Shown here in pieces: positions 1 through 6,916 of a DNA stretch of 39,203 bases. The DNA is from Flavobacteriales bacterium (lineage in GTDB: Bacteria > Bacteroidota > Bacteroidia > Flavobacteriales_F > PHOS-HE28). Below the pieces are notes generated by a model, which was not told where the DNA came from, made no database searches, and saw nothing but the letters and a program-made list of their open reading frames with translations. A program made the translations under genes and the position numbers. The stretch is taken from the NCBI GenBank assembly GCA_020852835.1, contig JADZAC010000020.1:1-39203 (forward strand), in the 5' to 3' direction. Within the stretch, counting starts at the first letter, position 1. Each line of letters starts with the position of its first letter.

Positions 1-165
1 CTTGAAGTAGATGTAGATGGTGGTGGGGCTGTACGCGATGCGCTGCGCGATCATGCGCATGCTGGTGCGGTCATAGCCCCGTTCCAGGAAGAGCTCGCGC
101 GCGGCGTTCAGGATGGCCCGTTTCAGGTCTTCCTTCTCTTGGGCTTTTCGCGCCGCGATGTTCAT
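1..165 (-). CDS. TetR family transcriptional regulator, N-terminal part (cut by window edge)
   Basis: The 55 visible codons give a TetR-type helix-turn-helix: an N-terminal basic stretch, then AILNAARELFLERGYDRTSM and a recognition helix ending IAYSPTTIYIYFK, which is the classic TetR signature ending in YxYF. The ligand-binding domain lies outside the window, so the effector is unknown. The ATG at 165..163 is the only sensible start. A perfect Bacteroidota promoter sits 7 nt upstream, with a 13-bp inverted repeat inside its spacer, which suggests autorepression. The gene is not obviously in an operon with the next gene, since 126 nt separate them. Confidence 0.9.
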   Translation of the reverse strand, partial: MNIAARKAQEKEDLKRAILNAARELFLERGYDRTSMRMIAQRIAYSPTTIYIYFK

Positions 166-172
166 GAGGGCG

Positions 173-203
173 CAAATATAGTTAACGGTGTTAATTCCGC
201 AAA
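173..203 (-). promoter_or_regulatory. Bacteroidota promoter with inverted-repeat operator for tetR
   Basis: On the minus strand TTTG (203..200), 19 nt, then TATATTTG (180..173) match the Bacteroidota consensus TTTG-N19-TAnnTTTG exactly. Inside the spacer lies the inverted repeat TTAAC-GGT-GTTAA at 182-194, a position where a bound repressor would block RNA polymerase. Only 7 nt separate the -7 box from the ATG, so the mRNA would be leaderless or nearly so. Autoregulation is an inference from position. Confidence 0.75.
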
Positions 204-291
204 TGGAAGTTGGTGGGCCATGTGCTGCATCCAGCTGCACGCACCACATGGCGCTCGCCAAATCGCCTTGAAAACCAATGCCAAGCCGTTG

Positions 292-936
292 CTACTCCCC
301 TTTCCGTTCGCTCCACGCTTGGTTGAGCGCTGCCAGAAAGTGCCCACTGGGCTGTGCACCGCTCACGGCATACCGGTTGTCCAATACGAAAAATGGTACG
401 CCGCGCACGCCGATCTGTTGCGCTTCGTATTCATCGGCTTCCACCGCCTCGGTAAATGCATCACCGGCCAACATTTCCGCAGCCTCAACGCGGTCCAAGC
501 CGATCTCTTCCGCAATGGCCTGCAACACGGTTTTGTCGCCGATGTGCTCGCCCAGCACAAAATGGGCCTTGAACAAGCGCTCCTCGGCAACATCACCCAA
601 GTCCTTGGTCTTGGCAAGCTGGATCAGGCGGTGCGCATCGAAGGAGCTGCCCATGACGGCTTTCTCCATGTTGTATTCCAAGCCCACGGTGCGTGCGCGC
701 TCCACCACGCCGGCCACCATTTCCTTGGCCTGTTCACGGGTGCGCCCGTACTTCTTGGCCAGGTGGTCGTACATGTCATCGGGGCTGCGCACGGGAGCCT
801 CGCGGTCCAGCTCAAAACTCTTCCATTCCACCTCCACATGTTCCTTGTGCGGGAACAGTTCCAAGGCCCGCTCAAGCTCCCGCTTGCCGATGTAGCAATA
901 CGGACACACCACGTCGGACCAGATCTGGATCGTCAT
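292..936 (-). CDS. DsbA family oxidoreductase, FrnE-like
   Basis: This 214-residue protein starts MTIQIWSDVVCPYCYIGKRE, with the CPYC redox motif at residues 12-15 right after the first beta strand. That is the hallmark of the FrnE/2-hydroxychromene isomerase branch of DSBA-like thioredoxin folds (COG2761). The C-terminal GVRGVPFFVLDNRYAVSGAQ is the cis-proline loop and following strand of this family. No signal peptide is seen, so it is cytoplasmic, unlike periplasmic DsbA. The length is usual for the family. The substrate is unknown; a role in thiol redox or oxidative-stress response is known for some relatives only. It has its own promoter-like element just upstream. Confidence 0.9.
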   Translation of the reverse strand: MTIQIWSDVVCPYCYIGKRELERALELFPHKEHVEVEWKSFELDREAPVRSPDDMYDHLAKKYGRTREQAKEMVAGVVERARTVGLEYNMEKAVMGSSFDAHRLIQLAKTKDLGDVAEERLFKAHFVLGEHIGDKTVLQAIAEEIGLDRVEAAEMLAGDAFTEAVEADEYEAQQIGVRGVPFFVLDNRYAVSGAQPSGHFLAALNQAWSERKGE

Positions 937-940
937 CGGG

Positions 941-948
941 CAAAGGTG
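941..948 (-). promoter_or_regulatory. -7 promoter element of the DsbA-like gene
   Basis: CACCTTTG reads toward the gene and differs from TAnnTTTG at the first base. It lies 4 nt before the ATG at 936, inside the short gap after the ompA stop codon. A start site here would give a leaderless transcript. Confidence 0.45.
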
Positions 949-961
949 GGCATCCTGGCGC

Positions 962-2941
962 TCAAAGCACGGTCACTTCGGTCCTTCTGTTCTGTGCGCG
1001 GCCCTCGTCGGTGTCGTTGGTGGCCACGGGCCTTGTTTCGCCGTAGCCCTTGGCCAGCACGCGGGCGGCATCAATGCCCTGGTTGATCAGGAATTCGCGC
1101 ACGGCGTTGGCGCGCTGTTCGCTGAGCTGCTGATTGGCGGCATCGTTGCCCACGTTGTCGGTGTGGCCGCCCACCTCAATGCGCAGGGCCGGCGTGGCCT
1201 TCATGAGCCCCAGCAGGTTGTTGAGCTCCACCGTGGAAGCGGGCAGCAACGCATAGCTGGCCGTTTCGAAAAAGATGTTGCGCAGGGCGAAGGTTTGGCC
1301 GCTCTCCGCCTTGGACAGCTGCACATTGAGCTGGAAAGGCGTGTTGCCGTCCACTGCGCTGAAGCTGTAGTTGCGCGAGAAGAAGAGGTAGCCTTCGGCC
1401 GTGGCGTTGAGCGCATGGTCTACCCCAATGGGCAGGCACACGAGGAATTCGCCCGTTTCGGGATCGCTGTATGCCGCGGTGGCCAGCTTGCCCGTGGCCA
1501 GGTCATACAGTTTCACATCGGCCTCCAAGGGCTTGCCGGTGGCCTTGTCGGTAACGCGGCCGCGGATATAGGTGACCGGGGTGGGCCGAGCTTCCTGGTA
1601 GAGTTCAAAGCCGTAGAGGTCCAGGTCGCCGAAGCCGCCCTCCCGGTCGCTGGCGAAGTAGGCCAGGCTGCCGTTGGCATCCACCAGTACGCTGTTCTCA
1701 TCGCCGCCGGTGTTGATGGGCCAGCCCAGGTTCATGGCTTCGCCCCAGGAGCCGTCGGGCTTCATGCGGCTCATGTAGATGTCCAGGCCGCCCATGCCGG
1801 GCCGCCCGTCGCTGCTGAAGTAGAGCGTTTTGCCGTCGGGGTGTATCTGCACGCTTTCCTCCTTACCCGCACTGTTCACGTTGGGGCCGAGCAGCTCGGG
1901 CTTGCCGAAGGTGCCGTCTTCGCCCATGCGGCTCACATAGATGTCGGTGTTCTGCTGGCCGTCGCGGCTTCTGGCGCCCCGCAGGAAGTAGAGGGTGCGC
2001 CCGTCACTTCCCATGGATGGCTGGCTTTCCCAACCGCCGGTGTTCACGGGCGGGCCCATGTTCTGCGGCTTGCTCCAGCGGTCGCCCACGCGCCGGCTGA
2101 TGAAGAGGTCGCAGCTGCCCAGGCCTTTGAGGCCTCCGCCGTAGGAGCCGTCCATGCCGGCGCACTGGGTGAAGATGATGAAGCGCCCGTCCGGCGTGAG
2201 GGTGCCTGCTCCTTGGTTGTCCACCGTATTCACCGTGGTGATGGGCTGGGCCTTGCCCCAGGTGCCATCCTGCTGCTTGTGGCTCACAAAGAAGTCTTCC
2301 TGCACGCCGTAGGGGGAGCGCTGGTCCTTGACCAGGCGGGTGAGCATCAAGGTGCTGTCATCCACAGTGACCGCCGGGAAATACTCGGGCTCTGCCGTGT
2401 TCACGCCGGGCCCCAGGTTCACCGGTTCGAACGGTACGGGCAGCTTCATGGCGTGCTCCGCGAAGTCGGCATTGGCGATGCCGCGCGTGGCGCGTTGCCG
2501 CCGTTGCGGGTCGTTGTCGTGCTGCTTGGCCAGGTTGAAGTGCTTTCGCGCCTCGTCGTACAGCCCTTGGCCCATCTCGAGCTCCGCCAAGTGCAGCGCG
2601 GCTGGCGGGAAATAGGCGGGGTTGATGGCCAGCACTTCGCGATACACGGCCATGGCCTCCTTGGCCAGTTTGCGCTCCTCATACATCTCGGCGAGGTAGA
2701 TGCGCGGCTCCAGGAAACGCGGGTCTTCGGCCGCTGCCTTTTTCAAATTGCCCTCGGCGCAATCCCACTTGCGTTGGCGCATGCACTCCGCCCCGCTCTC
2801 GTACAGTTTGATGGCTTTGCCATTGGTGGTGGTGTAACGGGCGGGCTGGGCCAGCAGGCCCGTGGCCAGGCCCATTGCACACACACCGGCCAGTGCCGCC
2901 CGCAGGTGGTTGCCTGCTAGGCGCCATGCGGCGTTGATCAT
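962..2941 (-). CDS. OmpA family protein with TPR, PD40 propeller and carboxypeptidase-regulatory-like domains
   Basis: The product has 659 residues. A signal peptide (hydrophobic run ending GLLAQPA, about residue 33) leads into TPR-like helices (about 40-150), then PD40/WD40-like propeller blades (about 180-450; repeats such as DGRTLYFLRG and DGKTLYFSSDGRPGMGGLDI). A short CarboxypepD-regulatory-like domain (about 457-540) follows, then an OmpA peptidoglycan-binding domain (about 550-659, with GGHTDNVGNDAANQQLSEQR and NRRTEV). It should sit in the periplasm or outer membrane holding peptidoglycan. The same domain order occurs in PorE of the type IX secretion system, but the lipobox cysteine of PorE is absent, and many paralogues share this layout. 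The start at 2941 overlaps the queE stop as ATGA, so it is probably translationally coupled. Confidence 0.9.
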   Translation of the reverse strand: MINAAWRLAGNHLRAALAGVCAMGLATGLLAQPARYTTTNGKAIKLYESGAECMRQRKWDCAEGNLKKAAAEDPRFLEPRIYLAEMYEERKLAKEAMAVYREVLAINPAYFPPAALHLAELEMGQGLYDEARKHFNLAKQHDNDPQRRQRATRGIANADFAEHAMKLPVPFEPVNLGPGVNTAEPEYFPAVTVDDSTLMLTRLVKDQRSPYGVQEDFFVSHKQQDGTWGKAQPITTVNTVDNQGAGTLTPDGRFIIFTQCAGMDGSYGGGLKGLGSCDLFISRRVGDRWSKPQNMGPPVNTGGWESQPSMGSDGRTLYFLRGARSRDGQQNTDIYVSRMGEDGTFGKPELLGPNVNSAGKEESVQIHPDGKTLYFSSDGRPGMGGLDIYMSRMKPDGSWGEAMNLGWPINTGGDENSVLVDANGSLAYFASDREGGFGDLDLYGFELYQEARPTPVTYIRGRVTDKATGKPLEADVKLYDLATGKLATAAYSDPETGEFLVCLPIGVDHALNATAEGYLFFSRNYSFSAVDGNTPFQLNVQLSKAESGQTFALRNIFFETASYALLPASTVELNNLLGLMKATPALRIEVGGHTDNVGNDAANQQLSEQRANAVREFLINQGIDAARVLAKGYGETRPVATNDTDEGRAQNRRTEVTVL

Positions 2942-3549
2942 GGAATGTTCAGGTATTTGTGTGTTTGCAGGGAGATGCGCCAGCGCGGCCGGGCCAGGGA
3001 GTAATTCACCACCAAGGGGACCATGGTATCGCGCTTGCTCCATTCGGGCTGGAGGTAGCAGCTGCAGTCCGCCCGCACCAAGGCGGCATGGCTTTCGGCC
3101 CATTGCAGATCGTGCTTGTTGAAGACCACCACCTTGAGCTCATCGGCCAGCTGGTGGAAGCCCGGCACCGGCGGTTTGAATTTTTTCGGGCTGAAGCAGA
3201 TGTGGTGCCAATGGCCGCTGAGCGGCGAGGTGCCGCTGGTTTCCAAATGGGTGCGGAAGCCCGCATGGCGCAAGGCTGCGGTGAGCGGGCCCAGTTCATG
3301 CAGCAGCGGTTCACCGCCGGTGACCACGGCAATGCGGGCCGGGTGGCGGAGGGCTTCGGCCACGATCGCCTCCACGGCCACCACCGGGTGCCGGGCGGCA
3401 TCCCAGCTCTCCTTCACGTCGCACCAGGAGCAGCCCACATCGCAGCCCGCCAGGCGGATGAAGTATGCGGCTTGGCCGGTGTAAGCACCCTCCCCTTGCA
3501 AGGTGAGGAAGGCTTCCATCACGGGCAGGAGGCTACCGTCGTTGGTCAT
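2938..3549 (-). CDS. queE: 7-carboxy-7-deazaguanine synthase QueE
   Basis: This 203-residue radical SAM protein makes 7-carboxy-7-deazaguanine from 6-carboxytetrahydropterin, the committed ring-contraction step toward queuosine. Evidence: the N-terminal LPVMEAFLTLQGEGAYTG, the CxxxCxxC cluster motif as CDVGCSWCD, VVTGGEPLLHELGPL (GGEP, SAM binding), and the HLETSGT and CFSPKK segments typical of QueE. The ATG at 3549 was chosen because the family starts close to the MEAFLTLQGEG motif; an upstream in-frame start at 3603 would add a meaningless 18-residue leader. It overlaps the downstream ompA-like gene by 4 bp. The other queuosine genes are not in the window. Confidence 0.93.
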   Translation of the reverse strand: MTNDGSLLPVMEAFLTLQGEGAYTGQAAYFIRLAGCDVGCSWCDVKESWDAARHPVVAVEAIVAEALRHPARIAVVTGGEPLLHELGPLTAALRHAGFRTHLETSGTSPLSGHWHHICFSPKKFKPPVPGFHQLADELKVVVFNKHDLQWAESHAALVRADCSCYLQPEWSKRDTMVPLVVNYSLARPRWRISLQTHKYLNIP

Positions 3550-3564
3550 GGGCGGGAAAGCAGG

Positions 3565-3572
3565 CAAAGGAA
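3565..3572 (-). promoter_or_regulatory. -7 promoter element of the queE-ompA operon
   Basis: TTCCTTTG reads toward queE and has one mismatch to TAnnTTTG. It ends 15 nt before the chosen ATG. No clear -33 TTTG is seen. Confidence 0.4.
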
Positions 3573-3929
3573 GTGCCGAAGCGGCGGGACAAAAAAAGCC
3601 CACACAGGACCGAGTTCAGAAAACCCATGGATCACATGAGCGGGTCGGACAGAAAGAGTTCAGTAATCCTCGATGTTCCCGAAGGATACCACCCGCAGGT
3701 GGCGAGGCCCGCCTTTGCTCCTTGGATCTTCCGACCCTGAGGTAGAAATGTTGGTTTTGAGAACCTATGGCCTGTGTGGGCTGGCTGTTGATCAGCTCAC
3801 GGCTGAGAAAGAACGCTTCCGTGGTCCGAAGGTACGTTCTTTTTTCCGGAATGGGGAATGAGTTGTGAACGATCGGGAGCAGGAGGCAGCAGAAACTGGA
3901 GGAAGCAGGCAGAGGCAGTGGGCAAAGTA
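3573..3929. other. Intergenic region without a supportable gene
   Basis: About 360 bp separate queE from the end of the next minus-strand gene. Base composition is visibly lower in GC than the neighbours, with T-rich runs (for example TTCTTTTTTCC near 3837-3847). Short open frames exist on both strands but none has a promoter-like element, a recognisable domain or the codon pattern of the neighbours. I see no tRNA, no good terminator hairpin and no terminal inverted repeats. It may be a decayed element or a long untranslated region. Confidence 0.4.
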
Positions 3930-3974
3930 TCACCTGCGGTGCAGCACGAACAGCTTCGCCTTGCGCTCCACGAA

Positions 3975-4517
3975 CTACCCCTCCCCTTTCTGGCCCACGA
4001 ACTGGTCCTCCTTGTCTTCGAAGAGGATGTTGAAGGTGGTGAGACTGCCGTAGCAGCGGGTGATATACTGCTGGAGTTCCACCTTGTCCTGCTCGCTGAT
4101 GCCGGTATGGGCATTGATCTTCTGTTCCAGCACCCGGAACCGGTCGCGGATCATCACGATCTTGTGAAAGAAATCTTCGATGGGCACCTCCTTGCTCTTC
4201 AGGGAGGCGTCGCGCGGTTTGATCTCCATGGTGCCGCCAGCGTAGCGCCGGGCCATTTCCACCGGGCGCTGCGGCGTTTGCAGCTCTTCGAGCACTTCGC
4301 GCAGCGCGTCGCGCACATGGTCCAGGTCCAGTGGTTCGGGTTCCACCTCCACGCCGGGGGCGATCACCCGCAGGCCTTCGAAACTGCGGCTCACCGGCTG
4401 TTCGCCGTGGTCCTTGAAGAAGATGTGCACGGTGCGCGGATCGAGGTCGAACACCACACCGGTGCCCAGAGTGGGGTGCGCCACGCGTGCACCAATGCCC
4501 AGGTCGTTCAATTCCAT
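3975..4517 (-). CDS. Conserved hypothetical protein (KOW/CarD-like N-terminal fold, helical C-terminus)
   Basis: The 180-residue product begins MELNDLGIGARVAHPTLGTG, then VVFDLDPRTVHIFFKDHGE. This looks like a small beta-barrel of the KOW/tudor or CarD type (about 1-50), followed by a charged alpha-helical region (about 70-170). I do not recognise a named family; the N-terminal fold call is inference. The ATG at 4517 is preferred over an upstream TTG at 4541. It lies 39 nt after the M14 peptidase stop and could be co-transcribed. The frame stays open in a plausible coding register for 14 codons past the TAG, ending at 3930, so the C-terminus may be truncated by a nonsense change. Confidence 0.7.
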   Translation of the reverse strand: MELNDLGIGARVAHPTLGTGVVFDLDPRTVHIFFKDHGEQPVSRSFEGLRVIAPGVEVEPEPLDLDHVRDALREVLEELQTPQRPVEMARRYAGGTMEIKPRDASLKSKEVPIEDFFHKIVMIRDRFRVLEQKINAHTGISEQDKVELQQYITRCYGSLTTFNILFEDKEDQFVGQKGEG

Positions 4518-4538
4518 GCTTGTTGCCGGGTTATGCCG

Positions 4539-4546
4539 CAATGATA
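4539..4546 (-). promoter_or_regulatory. Possible -7 promoter element of the hypothetical gene
   Basis: TATCATTG reads toward the gene, one mismatch from TAnnTTTG, and ends 21 nt before the ATG at 4517. It lies in the 39-bp gap after the peptidase gene, so the hypothetical gene may also be expressed alone. Confidence 0.3.
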
Positions 4547-4556
4547 CACGTGCTGC

Positions 4557-6290
4557 TCAATCCACCACGCGCAACACGGGATGTTTGCGATAGCCCGGTT
4601 CCATCCACGGCGAGCGGCGGTAGATCCAGGTGAGCTGCGCCCAAGGGTCCTGTGCGAAGACGGGATCCACGGCACGCTTGCGCATGAACGCCTCACGCAG
4701 CACGGGGTCTTCTTCCAGCAGGCCTGCCGCACGATCTTCGAATACGTAAGGGTCGAACCACTCCTTCTGCTGCAGGATGCCGTCGAAGAAGTTCCAGGCG
4801 AAGAAGCCGTCATCGGCGCGGGGCTCCAGGGCCTCCATGACGTAGCGGTCGGTGGCGCGGCCCATGGGTATGCGCCAAGCTCCGGCCGGCACCACCATGT
4901 TCACCTGCCTTCGTTCGGTCAGCACGTCCCGGTGCAGGTAGTGCCCTTCATAGGCCATGGGCACGGTGGTGAAGGCCCCGATGCTGTCCTGCTCCACGGT
5001 GAGCAGGGTGTCGTGGTCCAGTGCTTCCATGTACACACCGTTCAGACGCAACCGCTCGACCACCTCCTGCCATTGGCGGGGCACGATGTAGGCTTGGGGC
5101 TTTTTCACCGTGATCGCGGGCCGGCAGGTATCGCGCCAAGGCACCCGGATGTCGGTGGGTGCGGAGCGGTCGTAGCGCAGGCGCTGCATGCCGGTGACCT
5201 TGCTGGCTTCCCGGCGGGCGGCATATCCCTGCCAGGGCAGTTGTTCCACCACGGCCGTGTCCAGCCGCCAGTTCAGGCCAAAGGCTGTTGCCTGCGCCGT
5301 GGCTGCTTTGGCAGCGGTGCGCGCGGCACGCAATTCCCCCGGGTGTTCGTTCATTACGGCCAGGGTGCCGAAGAGCAGTTGCAAGGTGGCATTCACCCGA
5401 TCGGCGAACGGCTTGAGCACATGGGACTCGCTGATGATGCCGATGCGGTCGAACAGGGCGGCGTGCCCGCTGCTGTACCGGGGGCCGTCGTTGAAGCCTT
5501 GCAACCCTTCTTCGGGGATCTCGTGCGTGGTTTCGAAGTAGGGGCACATCCGCATGCCTTTGCGCTCCATCCACGCATACTGGCCGGGAATGAGGGTGCC
5601 CGTCATGAACGCGGAGAGGGGCTTGGCCAGTTTGTCCTTTTGGGTGGCCATCAGCGCCATGATGTACTGGTGATCGGCACCATCGCTCACATGCGTCTCG
5701 AAGTAGATGTCGGGGTCCCACGCGGTGAGCGCAGCAACCAAGGTGCGTGCATTTTCGGAATCCATCTTCATGAAATCCCGGTTGAGGTCGAGGTATTTGG
5801 CGTTACCGCGAAATCCGTATGCCGCAGGGCCGTTCTGGTTGGCGCGGCTGAAACTGCCCCGGTTCAGTGCCCCGCCCACGTTGTACACCGGCACGATGCA
5901 CACGGCGGTGTTGGCCAGCAGGCCCATGAGCTGGTCGCTTTCCAGCAGGGCTTGGGCCAGGAGCAGGCTGGCGTCGATGCCGTCGGGTTCGCCGGGGTGG
6001 ATGCCGTTGGTGACCCACAGGATGTTTTTGCCTGCCGCACGGATGCTGTCCGGTGTGAACCCGCTGCCGTCGCTCAGGATAAAGAGGTGGATGGGATGCC
6101 CGCCGTCATCGCGCCCGATGGGGATGAGCTTGGCCCCGGCGTGGAGCGAATCGAACCGGGCGTAGCGCGCCACGGCCTGCTGCCAAGTGGCGGAGGTGTC
6201 GCCGGTGAATGCCCACTGGGCAAAGGAGTCCTTCGCCCCCATCATCGCTGCGGCCACCAGCAGCCACGGCACCAATTTGGATCGCGCCAT
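4557..6290 (-). CDS. Secreted M14 family zinc carboxypeptidase
   Basis: The product has 577 residues from the ATG at 6290. A signal peptide (hydrophobic WLLVAAAMMG, cleavage near SFAQ) shows export. The M14 zinc site is clear: H98 and E101 in GIHPGEPDG, then a third ligand in FETHVSDGADH, with LDLNRDFMK supplying the substrate-binding Arg region and IISESHVLKPF the probable catalytic Glu. The C-terminal 200 residues (about 370-577) are an extension that I cannot assign. Close relatives are annotated as M14 metallopeptidases acting on peptides in the periplasm; substrate unknown. A TTG at 6296 would add two residues, but the ATG fits the near-leaderless promoter better. Confidence 0.9.
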   Translation of the reverse strand: MARSKLVPWLLVAAAMMGAKDSFAQWAFTGDTSATWQQAVARYARFDSLHAGAKLIPIGRDDGGHPIHLFILSDGSGFTPDSIRAAGKNILWVTNGIHPGEPDGIDASLLLAQALLESDQLMGLLANTAVCIVPVYNVGGALNRGSFSRANQNGPAAYGFRGNAKYLDLNRDFMKMDSENARTLVAALTAWDPDIYFETHVSDGADHQYIMALMATQKDKLAKPLSAFMTGTLIPGQYAWMERKGMRMCPYFETTHEIPEEGLQGFNDGPRYSSGHAALFDRIGIISESHVLKPFADRVNATLQLLFGTLAVMNEHPGELRAARTAAKAATAQATAFGLNWRLDTAVVEQLPWQGYAARREASKVTGMQRLRYDRSAPTDIRVPWRDTCRPAITVKKPQAYIVPRQWQEVVERLRLNGVYMEALDHDTLLTVEQDSIGAFTTVPMAYEGHYLHRDVLTERRQVNMVVPAGAWRIPMGRATDRYVMEALEPRADDGFFAWNFFDGILQQKEWFDPYVFEDRAAGLLEEDPVLREAFMRKRAVDPVFAQDPWAQLTWIYRRSPWMEPGYRKHPVLRVVD

Positions 6291-6293
6291 GCG

Positions 6294-6301
6294 CAAAGAT
6301 C
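6294..6301 (-). promoter_or_regulatory. -7 promoter element of the M14 peptidase gene
   Basis: GATCTTTG reads toward the gene, one mismatch to TAnnTTTG, and stands just 3 nt before the ATG, predicting a leaderless mRNA. The -33 position would fall at about 6321-6325, inside the left end of the MITE-like element, so the insertion may have replaced the native upstream box. Confidence 0.5.
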
Positions 6302-6318
6302 GCCTTGCCGGCCACTAA

Positions 6319-6480
6319 GAGCTTGTTTGGGATCTCTTCAAGCTCGTCCTCCGGTCTCTTTTCCGCCCATGCTTCGCAGAGAAAATGATCCCATAGACCC
6401 CGCTACGCGATGATCTTCAGGCTGCACCTGAACGAAAATTAGCCTCGGAGTCCTTCGTTCAACAGGTCCCGAACAGGCAC
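6319..6480. mobile_element. MITE-like element, 162 bp, IS5-type ends
   Basis: The left end GAGCTTGTTTGGGATC (6319-6334) and the reverse complement of the right end, GTGCCTGTTCGGGACC (6480-6465), agree at 12 of 16 positions. Both are flanked by TAA (6316-6318 and 6481-6483), which fits a 3-bp target duplication; the flanks also share CACTAA if the terminal bases are drawn differently. GAGC-TTGTTT ends and TNA or CTAA targets are typical of IS5-family elements. There is no transposase, and the internal sequence has no convincing open frame, so it would be mobilised in trans or is a deletion derivative. Lower GC than its neighbours supports transfer. Confidence 0.6.
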
Positions 6481-6487
6481 TAAAAAT

Positions 6488-6524
6488 GGAAAACCCCGAC
6501 GCAGCAAGGAGCGTCAGGGTTTCC
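6488..6524 (-). terminator. Rho-independent terminator, minus strand
   Basis: CCCCGACGC and GCGTCAGGG form a stem of about 12 bp (one mismatch) extended by A-T pairs, with an 8-nt loop. On the minus strand the stem is followed by TTTTCCATTTTT. It lies 36 nt beyond the stop of the 57-codon small gene and supports that gene being real. Confidence 0.7.
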
Positions 6525-6559
6525 GGGCATCCGGCAACTTGCGCCGCCGGCGGGTGGCA

Positions 6560-6733
6560 TCAGCAATCTTCGGCAGGCTCCTCCGGCCATGCCGCACAGG
6601 TTTCCTCGGGCCGCAGCGCCGGAGCCTCTGCCTCTTCCGCCTGCGGTTGCACCACGGGTGCAGCCTGCTGGGCGAAGAGTTGTTCTTCGTGCGTGAGCTG
6701 AAGCAACAGGGTGAGGGTCAGTACGGGCCACAT
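6560..6733 (-). CDS. Small hypothetical protein (57 aa)
   Basis: An ATG at 6733 opens a 57-codon frame beginning MWPVLTLTLLLQLTHEEQLF, followed by an Ala/Gln/Glu/Pro-rich acidic tail with two Cys (…RPEETCAAWPEEPAEDC). The hydrophobic N-terminus could be a signal peptide or a single membrane anchor. A terminator on the same strand follows directly, and codon use resembles its neighbours. No family is recognised and no good promoter is seen upstream. It could still be a chance frame in an untranslated RNA ending at the same terminator. Confidence 0.45.
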   Translation of the reverse strand: MWPVLTLTLLLQLTHEEQLFAQQAAPVVQPQAEEAEAPALRPEETCAAWPEEPAEDC

Positions 6734-6870
6734 GGGAAATGGATTGATGCCGCAAGTTGCACCACCAAGGGGTCGTTTGTCAAGACGAATCTCCCTTTTT
6801 CATCGATGAACGTCGTGTTATTTCATCCAAACACTTGAACATCCATGGGTTGCCCCCCCTCGAGCCGGGG

Positions 6871-6878
6871 TGTATTTG
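6871..6878 (+). promoter_or_regulatory. Probable -7 promoter element of the beta-barrel gene
   Basis: TGTATTTG has one mismatch to TAnnTTTG. A TTG stands 18 nt upstream at 6850-6852, near the expected -33 distance. The leader to the ATG at 6917 would be about 35 nt. Confidence 0.5.
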
Positions 6879-6916
6879 GGGAACGATGGGATGAAACTCG
6901 CAACTTCACACCCGCC

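Noticed and set aside
3673-3861. Short plus-strand open frame in the 3.6-3.9 kb gap
   Set aside because: No promoter-like element, no domain, and codon use unlike the neighbouring genes.
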